From: an uncultured Bacteroidota bacterium
GTDB taxonomy: Bacteria > Bacteroidota > Bacteroidia > Bacteroidales > CG2-30-32-10
Reading direction: 5' to 3'
Length of the DNA stretch: 36,813 bases
Assembly (NCBI GenBank): GCA_903847905.1
Contig: CAINEZ010000559.1
Span: forward strand, 1 to 36,813
The notes beneath the pieces are model-generated. The model worked only from the letters and a program-made list of their open reading frames with translations, was not told the origin of the DNA and made no database searches. The position numbers and the translations under genes were made by a program. Positions 1-7,495 of this stretch are shown one piece after another (positions within the stretch are counted from its first letter, which is position 1; the number at the start of each line of letters is the position of its first letter).

Positions 1-60
1 AAGGGTTTATCGGGACGCTATATGGTTAGGTAAAATTGCGTGTTGAAATGCATTAAAAAA

Positions 61-237
61 TTAACGAACTATTGTTTTAAGAAACTTCACATAACTTAGG
101 TAATGTTCGCTGCCATGCGCTTTAGAAACACCTATAAATAAAGTGTCGTATGGAGATGTATTTTTTGCATTTACACAAAAAGAAGAAAATATAAATGATA
201 AATATAAAATTAGTAATGTAAAGTTTGATCTTTTCAT
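61..237 (-). CDS. Possible small secreted peptide or gene fragment (58 aa)
   Basis: A 58-codon reading frame starts at ATG 237 and stops at TAA 63-61. Residues 1-24 look like a signal peptide: Lys-Arg at positions 2-3, then a hydrophobic run rich in Leu, Ile and Phe, ending Cys-Val-Asn-Ala. Only about 34 residues would remain after cleavage (beginning KNTSPYDTLFIGVSKAHG). It lies 42 bases downstream of the T9SS gene on the same strand, so the two could share a transcript. A complete signal peptide on such a short mature part suggests either a genuine small secreted peptide or the 5' remnant of a longer gene broken by a premature stop; only 60 bases remain to the window edge, so this cannot be settled here. 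I do not recognise a family. Confidence 0.4.
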   Translation of the reverse strand: MKRSNFTLLILYLSFIFSSFCVNAKNTSPYDTLFIGVSKAHGSEHYLSYVKFLKTIVR

Positions 238-279
238 ATTTTATAACTTAACTAGTTTTTTCTGATTTACACGGTTTGT

Positions 280-1209
280 TTATAGGCAACTTATTATTTT
301 TCTGTTTGTCGTTTTGTTTTCCTTGTCAATTACTGTCAGGATATAAGTACCACTTGGTAAATTGTCTATGTCGATTTTTTTCTGATTATTGGACGGCTGT
401 CGAAAAACAATATTTCCAAGCAAATCAGTCAATTGAATTTCACTGATATTTATTGGCTGGTCGAAGTTAACCGAGAATGAGCCGTTTGAAGGATTGGGAA
501 AAACTTTTACTTGATTTGAAATTGGGGCAGTAGAATTTACTGAAGTAATTATTTGGCAATTTGTTGCCGTGCCTGGATAAAGTGTAATGCCATTTTGCTC
601 GAAACAATTAATTGAATAATCTGGAAAATCTGTTGCGCAACCAGGAGACAATTGTAATAAACCATAAGTAGAACCAATTCCTTCAATGATGTAAATATTA
701 TAACAAGTATTAATATTCCACCTTTTATAATAATTGCTGCCAACCAAAACGGAATCAATAGAGTAAACAGTATCTTGAGAAAGTGCAAAAGATTCAAGAA
801 AACCTTTAACTGTGTCTCCTATTTGCAAATTATAATCGTATAACAATTGTTCAGTACTACTTGTTGGTGGGATATAAAATACTTTTTTTGCTAAAGTGTC
901 TTGTCTGATTGCCCCTTTGTAACCAGTCAAATTAGTAACTGTGCAAGAACCTGACAAAAAAGATTGAACAAACGGTGTGAAAAATTTGTGATATGTTTCA
1001 CTATTAATTAAAGTGTCACCTGAAAGAAATATCGAATAAAACTCTTCATCTGTCCCAATCATACAACTCCCAGTGAAATGAATGTTCCAAACAGCGTTGC
1101 TGTCAGGAAACGGATGGTAAACCGATGTCTGTGCTTTTGTCGAAAGTGCCGTGAGTGTCGCAATTAAAAGCAAAAGTTTTTTTATTTCTATCGTCTTTAA
1201 GTTGCCCAT
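280..1209 (-). CDS. T9SS type A sorting-domain secreted protein
   Basis: A 309-residue protein with a signal peptide (basic IKK near residues 9-11, hydrophobic LLLLIATLTAL, cut after about residue 26, STKAQ). The middle (residues ~30-225) is an unrecognised extracellular region with several Cys residues and many short Thr/Ser/Tyr-rich beta-strand-like stretches. The last ~80 residues are a type A T9SS C-terminal sorting domain: VFPNPSNGSFSV, then a LTDLLGNIVF strand, LPSGTYILTV and a basic tail. It should therefore cross the inner membrane by Sec and the outer membrane by T9SS, and end up on the surface or outside. Its biological role cannot be told. Just upstream is a TAnnTTTG box. The sorting tail makes the class secure. 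Confidence 0.85.
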   Translation of the reverse strand: MGNLKTIEIKKLLLLIATLTALSTKAQTSVYHPFPDSNAVWNIHFTGSCMIGTDEEFYSIFLSGDTLINSETYHKFFTPFVQSFLSGSCTVTNLTGYKGAIRQDTLAKKVFYIPPTSSTEQLLYDYNLQIGDTVKGFLESFALSQDTVYSIDSVLVGSNYYKRWNINTCYNIYIIEGIGSTYGLLQLSPGCATDFPDYSINCFEQNGITLYPGTATNCQIITSVNSTAPISNQVKVFPNPSNGSFSVNFDQPINISEIQLTDLLGNIVFRQPSNNQKKIDIDNLPSGTYILTVIDKENKTTNRKIISCL

Positions 1210-1241
1210 AACTTGTTTCCCCTAAAGTTATTATTTGCTCC

Positions 1242-1249
1242 CAAATTTA
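1242..1249 (-). promoter_or_regulatory. Possible -7 box of the T9SS gene
   Basis: Read on the minus strand this is TAAATTTG, a match to the Bacteroidota -7 consensus TAnnTTTG, 32 bases before the ATG at 1209. No convincing -33 TTTG is found at the right spacing, so it is a weak call. Confidence 0.3.
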
Positions 1250-1440
1250 AACATTTTCCAAACATCCTAAAAATTATTAAAGTATTAAATAAGGCAGTTA
1301 GGCTAGGAAAAACTTCCGTTCCTGTTGTTCATTGGCAGATAAACAAAGGGGCTATGTTTACTATAAACGGGCTATGAAAAAATAACTGAAATTAAAAATT
1401 ACAATTTCGAATATTGTGGATGATAGGATTGAAAAAAAAA

Positions 1441-2130
1441 TTATTCTTGAGTTAAAGGTTTCTTTAATAGTTCTATTTTGTCAAGATGAAATTTTCTTTT
1501 AGAATCCCTAAGTATCCAGAAAATAACTCCACTTATTAATGCTGCAAAAAAACACCATACGGAAGTAAGATTTTGTGTAAAAAATATTGCTGTAACTAAA
1601 CACGAAAGAAATATTAATACACCTAACAGGTGAGTCCTTTTAATACTCGAAACAAAAAGAGGAATTATAGTGGTAATTATGTAGATAATATTAGTCAGCA
1701 CTACCATAGATCCAGGAAAATCATTATCATACTGGATATGATAATATATAATTTTTGGTGTAACATTAAAAGACAAAAAACAATAAGTATAATACATTGC
1801 AAGGGATATACCCATTACTAATAATGCCCATAATATTCTTTTTCTCTTTTTATTCTCTTCCATGTACAGAACTGCTATAGGGACCATAACAGGCCAAAAA
1901 ACCTCAGCCATTAGTAAAAATATATACGTGGCAATTTTTTGAACATTAATATATTCCTGATAAGGCAATGATAACCACAAAAAGCCTTCAGCAATTTGTT
2001 GAACCCCGAAAAATAATGGAATGCACGCAAATATCAGTTGGGAAGGTTTATGAGTTTCTCTGATAGTAGCAATACCAATAGAAGAAATGATAATACCTCC
2101 TGCAAAACTTGCTTCTGCCGAAAAACACAT
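1441..2130 (-). CDS. DUF6629 family integral membrane protein
   Basis: A 229-residue polytopic membrane protein beginning MCFSAEASFAGG, the characteristic opening of the DUF6629 family (MCFSAxASF). About seven hydrophobic segments can be seen, including GGIIISSIGIATI near the start, IFACIPLFFGVQQIAEGFLWL, a segment around ATYIFLLMAEVFWPVMVPIAV, and GVLIFLSCLVTAIFF near the C terminus. The frame can be extended 22 codons upstream to 2196, but I place the start at 2130: that Met begins the conserved family motif and is preceded by AAAGGGGGA, a strong Shine-Dalgarno-like stretch that is rare in this phylum. Function is unknown. It is transcribed divergently from dnaX and ends 231 bases before the T9SS gene on the same strand. 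Confidence 0.75.
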   Translation of the reverse strand: MCFSAEASFAGGIIISSIGIATIRETHKPSQLIFACIPLFFGVQQIAEGFLWLSLPYQEYINVQKIATYIFLLMAEVFWPVMVPIAVLYMEENKKRKRILWALLVMGISLAMYYTYCFLSFNVTPKIIYYHIQYDNDFPGSMVVLTNIIYIITTIIPLFVSSIKRTHLLGVLIFLSCLVTAIFFTQNLTSVWCFFAALISGVIFWILRDSKRKFHLDKIELLKKPLTQE

Positions 2131-2329
2131 AATATTCCCCCTTTCAATTATTTGCAAGATACAACTAAATAAATGGATATAAGTTTTTTTAATCAAAGTC
2201 TTCTTAATTATGATATACTACCTGAATGATTTTACATTTTAATATACTGAATTCACCCGCTCATCAACCGATGTCATCGAAAAATTACAAATTCATTAAA
2301 CCGGAATTATAACCAAAAGAAAATTATTA

Positions 2330-2337
2330 TATATTTG
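2330..2337 (+). promoter_or_regulatory. Likely -7 promoter box of dnaX
   Basis: TATATTTG matches the TAnnTTTG consensus and lies 19 bases before the dnaX ATG, implying a very short leader. A -33 TTTG is not evident. Confidence 0.5.
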
Positions 2338-2356
2338 CCCATTACATTTATAAATA

Positions 2357-4126
2357 ATGGAAAATTTTATTGTATCGGCAAGGAAGTACAGACCAATAAC
2401 ATTTGATACGGTAATTGGCCAGGTTTCGATAACTTCAACACTTAAGAATGCCATAAAAAACAATCATCTTGCACAGGCATTTCTTTTCTGTGGACCACGG
2501 GGAGTGGGAAAAACAACCTGTGCGCGGATACTTGCCAAAACCATCAACTGCGAAAATCTTTCACCGAACATCGAAGCTTGCAATGTTTGCAAGCCCTGTC
2601 AATCGTTCAACACATCCAATTCGTTCAATGTTTTTGAACTGGATGCAGCATCAAATAATTCTGTTGACGATATCCGTAACCTTGTTGACCAGGTGCGTGT
2701 GCCCCCTCAAATAGGAAAGTATAAAATATATATTATTGATGAAGTCCACATGTTATCAGCTTCTGCTTTTAATGCATTCCTGAAAACACTTGAAGAACCG
2801 CCTGCTTATGCTAAATTTATTCTTGCAACCACCGAAAAACATAAGATCATACCAACTATACTTTCCCGTTGCCAGGTTTTCGATTTTAATCGTATTACCA
2901 TTGATGATATTGCAAAACATCTTGGATATGTAGCCAATTGCGAACATGTTTCTGCTGAACCCGATGCTTTGCACATTATTGCTCAGAAAGCAGACGGCGC
3001 TTTGCGTGATGCCCTTTCAATATTTGACCAGATTGTCAGCTTCGCCGGAAGTGATACAATTACTTATAAAGCTGTTATCGAAAACCTGAATGTTTTGGAT
3101 TATGATTATTTCTTCAACCTTACTGATTTCTTTTTGAAAGGAAATATTCCCGAAACATTATTAATATTAAATGAAATCCTTGAACACGGCTTCGACGGTC
3201 ATCATTTTATTAACGGACTTGGCGAGCATTTCCGCAATCTGCTTGTATGCAAAGATGCAGCTACAATAAAACTTTTAGAGGTGGGAGAAAATATACGCGA
3301 TAAATACCGTGAACAGGCTCAAAGTTGCACTCCCGATTTTTTACTTAAAGCGCTTGACCTTGTCGCTAAATGCGATGTAAATTATAAAACCGCAAATAAT
3401 AAAAGGCTTTTGCTTGAACTTACACTTATGCAGATATGTTCATTTCATTCTCAAAGCAATCCTTTTAAAGAACCTGCAAAAGCAGAAAGCATAAAACCGA
3501 TTACAAAAATTCCAGATGCTAAAACTAATACTGTTCAGCCTGAACCATTGAAAAAGATTGAAAATACAATTGTTAATGAAATAAAAAAAGAAGACCTTCC
3601 GGTTAATATTGTTGCTGAACCTTCGCATAAAACTGCTCCAAAGAAAATCGTTCATGGAACACGATCAATACTTGAAACACTTGCTGAAACCGATAAAAAG
3701 AAAAGTGAACTTGAAAATAATAAAGTTGAAGAAGTAAATACAAAATACGAAAAACCCGAAGCCGAATTTACTAAAGAACAATTTGAAATGGCATGGACTA
3801 TGTATGCCCAGCAATTCAAACAGGAACTTCCGGATTTTTTTATTACGCTTACTTCACGAATACCTGAACTGAAAGAAAATTTTATTATTGAACTTACCAT
3901 TGATAATGTTGTCCAGGAGAAAGAAATTGCTGACAGAAAATTAGACATGCTTACTTTTTTGCGGAAAGAACTGAACAATTATAAAATTCAATTGCAATTG
4001 ATCATCAATAAAAATCCTGACAATATAAAGCCTTTTACACCTCAGGAAAAATTTAAAAAAATGGCAGAAAAAAATCCTGCAATAAAAAAGCTGAGAGACA
4101 AATTCGATCTGGAAATAGATTTTTAA
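2357..4126 (+). CDS. dnaX: DNA polymerase III subunit gamma/tau
   Basis: The clamp-loader ATPase subunit (589 residues) that loads the beta sliding clamp and links it to the polymerase core. It opens with the typical SARKYRP and has Walker A GPRGVGKTT (46-54), the zinc cluster Cys65, Cys75, Cys78, Cys81, Walker B DEVH (128-131), the LKTLEEPP segment (142-149) and sensor SRC (170-172). Residues ~180-370 form the AAA+ lid and collar. Residues ~375-470 are a low-complexity Lys/Glu/Pro linker, followed by a C-terminal tau-like region that is poorly conserved in this phylum. No obvious programmed-frameshift slippery site was noted, so only the full-length form is assumed. A TAnnTTTG box lies immediately upstream; downstream lies a word-repeat hairpin array rather than a simple terminator. 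Confidence 0.97.
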   Translation: MENFIVSARKYRPITFDTVIGQVSITSTLKNAIKNNHLAQAFLFCGPRGVGKTTCARILAKTINCENLSPNIEACNVCKPCQSFNTSNSFNVFELDAASNNSVDDIRNLVDQVRVPPQIGKYKIYIIDEVHMLSASAFNAFLKTLEEPPAYAKFILATTEKHKIIPTILSRCQVFDFNRITIDDIAKHLGYVANCEHVSAEPDALHIIAQKADGALRDALSIFDQIVSFAGSDTITYKAVIENLNVLDYDYFFNLTDFFLKGNIPETLLILNEILEHGFDGHHFINGLGEHFRNLLVCKDAATIKLLEVGENIRDKYREQAQSCTPDFLLKALDLVAKCDVNYKTANNKRLLLELTLMQICSFHSQSNPFKEPAKAESIKPITKIPDAKTNTVQPEPLKKIENTIVNEIKKEDLPVNIVAEPSHKTAPKKIVHGTRSILETLAETDKKKSELENNKVEEVNTKYEKPEAEFTKEQFEMAWTMYAQQFKQELPDFFITLTSRIPELKENFIIELTIDNVVQEKEIADRKLDMLTFLRKELNNYKIQLQLIINKNPDNIKPFTPQEKFKKMAEKNPAIKKLRDKFDLEIDF

Positions 4127-4137
4127 CTAATGAAAAA

Positions 4138-4260
4138 AACCACTAAGGCACTTAGAACACTTGGATTCACTGAGAAATACAAAAAAATATTCTTAGTGCC
4201 TGCCTTGCCGCCTGCCTGCCGGTAGGCAGGTTTCTTAGTGTACTGTGTGTCTAAGTGGTA
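4138..4260 (+). repeat. Word-repeat array A (CACTAAG), inverted arms with GC palindrome
   Basis: The left arm repeats a word like CACTWAG about every 8-10 bases (CACTAAGG, CACTTAGAA, CACTTGGATT, CACTGAGAAA). The right arm carries the same words on the opposite strand (CTTAGTG twice, CTAAGTGG at the end). The right arm is interrupted at about 4200-4230 by a GC-rich near-palindrome (CCTGCCTGCCGGTAGGCAGG). The stretch begins 12 bases after the dnaX stop and fills most of the gap to the M16 gene. It could fold into a long imperfect hairpin and act as a transcript end, but lacks a T tract. Confidence 0.75.
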
Positions 4261-4327
4261 AATAACATTTTAGACGAATATCTACAATATTATTAAACAC
4301 AACCATAAATGCTAAATTCTTAAAACT

Positions 4328-7240
4328 ATGAAAATTAATTTTGTAAAACGATTTCTTTTAATTGTAGCGCTTGCATTATGCACAGGCGCAATTGCACAGA
4401 AACAATATGTTTATAAAACCGTTTCTGACGATCCTCTGAAAGCCAGGATTTATACTCTTGACAATGGATTAACAGTATATATGACAGTTTACAAGGATGC
4501 ACCGAGAATCCAGACCTTTGTGGCTGTTAAAGCCGGAAGCAAAAATGACCCTTCGGATGCAACCGGATTGGCTCACTATTTTGAACATCTTATGTTCAAA
4601 GGAACTAAGAATTTTGGTACTACGGATTATTCAAAAGAAGAGCCTTTCCTTAACCAGATTGAAAATTTATTTGAAGTATATCGGGGAACTAAGGATTCGC
4701 TTAAAAGATTAAGCATATATCATTCTATCGATAGTGTTTCAACTCTTGCTTCGCAATATGCAATCCCTAATGAATATGATAAACTTGTAAGTTATATAGG
4801 CGCCACTGGTACCAATGCTTACACCTCGTATGATCAAACTGTTTTTGTAAACGATATTCCTTCTAACCAGTTGAAAAACTGGCTTGAGATTGAATCTGAC
4901 AGGTTTAAAAATAATGTTATCCGCTTGTTTCACACAGAGCTTGAAACCGTTTATGAAGAGAAAAATATGACGCTTGCCAACGATCAGCGTAAAACTTATG
5001 AGGCTATGCTGGAAGGACTTTTTAAAAACCATACTTACGGAACTCAGACCACTATTGGAACTCCAGAACATCTGAAAAACCCTTCAATAAAAAAGATAAA
5101 AGAATTTTACAGTAAATATTATGTGCCAAATAATATGGCTATCTGTATTTCCGGCGACTTTGACCCTGATGAGACAATAAAATTAATTGATCAATATTTT
5201 GGTTCTTATGAAAAGAAGGACGTTCCGCAATACACTTATAAAAATGAAGATCCGATAATTTCTCCTGTTGTTAAAGAAGTCCTTGGTCCTGACGGAGAAA
5301 ATGTAAACATTGCATTTCGTTTTGATGGCGCTAACTCCAAAGATTCTGATATTCTGACCATACTTGACATGATACTATCTAATAGTACAACCGGCTTGAT
5401 TGACCTTAATCTTGTTCAGAAACAAAAAGTTTTAAGCGCTACTTCTTCTCCAATGAAAATGAAGGATTATTCCGCAGAAACTCTTTCAGGGAAGCCAAAA
5501 GAAAATCAGACATTAGATGAAGTACGCGATTTATTACTTGAACAACTGGAGCTGATTAAAAAAGGAGAATTTGCAGATTGGCTGATACCGGCAATTGTCA
5601 ACGATCTGAAACTTCAGGAAATGAAAAGTTACGAAGACAATCATTCAAGAGCTATGGCTTTTGTAAATTCATTCGTACTTGATATCCCCTGGGAAAATGA
5701 AGTTACCAAGTTCGACCGCTATTCCAGGATAACCAAACAGGATATTATGGATTATGCAAAAGCAAATTTCACAAATAAAAATTATGTAATAGTTTATAAG
5801 CGCACCGGCGTTGATAAAAATATTGTTAAAGTTAATAAGCCTAAAATTACACCTATCAAAATAAACAGAACGGATCAGTCGGCGTTTTATAAAAAAATTG
5901 TGAGCAATAAAGTTAATGACATAGAACCTGTATTTTTAGATTATTCAAAAGACATAATTACTCTGAAAACAAAAAATAATATTGAAGTTCTTTACAAAGA
6001 AAATACCGAAAATGGAACCTTCAATCTTACTTATGTTTTCAAGATGGGAAACAATAACAGCAAGAAATTAAATATTGCATTAAAATACCTTGATTACCTT
6101 GGAACATCCAAATACACGGCTGAAGAGTTAAAGCAAGAATTTTACAAGATAGCATGCACATACAATAATAGTGTTAACGATGAAGAAACTGTTTTTAATC
6201 TTTCGGGACTTACTGAAAATATTGATAAAGCTATGGGACTTTTTGAAAGCATGCTTTCCGACCCGAAAGCTGATAAAGCCTCTCTTGATAACCTTGTAAG
6301 TGATGTTTTGAAAAAAAGAAAAGATGCAAAATTAAATAAGCAAAATATTCTTAGCGCACTTAGAAGCTATGGTGTATGGGGCGCCAAAGGACCTTATAAA
6401 AATAAAATTAGCGAGACAGAACTTAAAGCGCTCACTCCTGAAGAACTTATTTCAATTATTAAAAAAGTTAACTCTTATGAGCACCATATTTTGTATTATG
6501 GCAGCCAGAAGAAAGAAGTCTTTATGGCTTCACTTGAAAAATATCATGTAGTACCTTCAGCTTTCACACCAATTCCTGCACCTGTTTTATTTGTTCAGCA
6601 ACCTACTTTAAAAAACCAGGTATTTCATGTTCCTTTTGAAATGAAGCAGGCTGAAATACTTATGTTATATAAGGGTGATGTTTACAACAAAGATATTGAG
6701 GCAAAAGCAGCTTTGCTCAACGAGTATTTTGGCGGTAAAATGAGTTCTATCGTTTTCCAGGAATTACGTGAAGCCCGTGCACTGGCATATACAGCGTTTT
6801 CATTCTATCAGAAACCTCTGACAAAAGAAAAATCATATTACAGCATATCTTACATCGCTACTCAAACTGATAAAATGGGCGACGCTCTGGCAGGTCTTAT
6901 CAGCCTTATGGATACTATGCCTGAATCAGATAAATCATTTGAACTTGCAAAAAGTTCTTTGATTACACAAATGAGAACAGATAGAATTACTAAAGCGGAT
7001 GTGCTTACTAATTATGAATCGGCTAAAAAACTTGGGCTTAACTACGACATTCGTAAAGATGTTTACGAACAGTTACCAAAATTAACTTTCGCCGATATTA
7101 AAGCATTTGAAGAAAAGAATGTAAAAAGTAAACCTCACACAACCCTTGTTATTGGCGATAAAAAACTTCTCGATTTCAAACTGCTTAAAAAATATGGGGA
7201 AATAAAATATCTTAACCTGGAGGATATTTTCGGTTATTAA
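4328..7240 (+). CDS. M16 family zinc metallopeptidase (two-domain, periplasmic)
   Basis: A 970-residue insulinase/pitrilysin-type protease. Residues 1-24 are a signal peptide (ending TGAIAQ), placing it in the periplasm or exported. The inverted zinc motif HxxEH is HYFEH at 83-87, within LAHYFEHLMFKGT, and the downstream zinc-binding Glu is in VYEEKNM (Glu210/211). The N-terminal half (~40-500) is the active M16 domain and the C-terminal half (~530-970) a second M16-type domain that lacks HxxEH, the usual arrangement for closing the peptide chamber. The spacing between HxxEH and the distal Glu is longer than in pitrilysin because of an insertion around residues 100-160. Expected to degrade peptides; substrate unknown. 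It ends in a clear terminator. Confidence 0.95.
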   Translation: MKINFVKRFLLIVALALCTGAIAQKQYVYKTVSDDPLKARIYTLDNGLTVYMTVYKDAPRIQTFVAVKAGSKNDPSDATGLAHYFEHLMFKGTKNFGTTDYSKEEPFLNQIENLFEVYRGTKDSLKRLSIYHSIDSVSTLASQYAIPNEYDKLVSYIGATGTNAYTSYDQTVFVNDIPSNQLKNWLEIESDRFKNNVIRLFHTELETVYEEKNMTLANDQRKTYEAMLEGLFKNHTYGTQTTIGTPEHLKNPSIKKIKEFYSKYYVPNNMAICISGDFDPDETIKLIDQYFGSYEKKDVPQYTYKNEDPIISPVVKEVLGPDGENVNIAFRFDGANSKDSDILTILDMILSNSTTGLIDLNLVQKQKVLSATSSPMKMKDYSAETLSGKPKENQTLDEVRDLLLEQLELIKKGEFADWLIPAIVNDLKLQEMKSYEDNHSRAMAFVNSFVLDIPWENEVTKFDRYSRITKQDIMDYAKANFTNKNYVIVYKRTGVDKNIVKVNKPKITPIKINRTDQSAFYKKIVSNKVNDIEPVFLDYSKDIITLKTKNNIEVLYKENTENGTFNLTYVFKMGNNNSKKLNIALKYLDYLGTSKYTAEELKQEFYKIACTYNNSVNDEETVFNLSGLTENIDKAMGLFESMLSDPKADKASLDNLVSDVLKKRKDAKLNKQNILSALRSYGVWGAKGPYKNKISETELKALTPEELISIIKKVNSYEHHILYYGSQKKEVFMASLEKYHVVPSAFTPIPAPVLFVQQPTLKNQVFHVPFEMKQAEILMLYKGDVYNKDIEAKAALLNEYFGGKMSSIVFQELREARALAYTAFSFYQKPLTKEKSYYSISYIATQTDKMGDALAGLISLMDTMPESDKSFELAKSSLITQMRTDRITKADVLTNYESAKKLGLNYDIRKDVYEQLPKLTFADIKAFEEKNVKSKPHTTLVIGDKKLLDFKLLKKYGEIKYLNLEDIFGY

Positions 7241-7266
7241 AACGTGAAAATTCAAATCATTATTAG

Positions 7267-7297
7267 AAAGAGAACCGGAAACGATTCTCTTTTTTTA
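7267..7297 (+). terminator. Rho-independent terminator after the M16 gene
   Basis: Stem AGAGAACCG / CGATTCTCT (one mismatch, GAAA loop, extended by A-T pairs) followed by a run of T, 27 bases after the stop codon. Confidence 0.8.
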
Positions 7298-7347
7298 TTA
7301 TAATTTCGTATATTATTTAGGGAGTGATTGCCCTTAGAGAAATTTAG

Positions 7348-7370
7348 TCCCGAATCCTGAAACTTCAGGA
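7348..7370. repeat. Dispersed hairpin motif TCCCGAATC...
   Basis: TCCCGAA followed by the palindrome TCCTGAA-ac-TTCAGGA. A related motif lies at 32848-32870 (opposite orientation). Function unknown. Confidence 0.45.
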
Positions 7371-7438
7371 CGGTAGACCACTACAGATAAAGATCGGTAT
7401 AAAAATTTAACAATTCTTTTTTTTATCCGGATAAATCT

Positions 7439-7446
7439 TATATTTG
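7439..7446 (+). promoter_or_regulatory. Likely -7 promoter box of the large surface protein
   Basis: TATATTTG matches TAnnTTTG and lies 49 bases before the ATG at 7496. A T-rich stretch sits where the -33 element would be, without a clean TTTG. Confidence 0.5.
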
Positions 7447-7495
7447 TTGTTCGCTAATAATCAAATAAATATTAAAATAACCTAAACAAATAATT

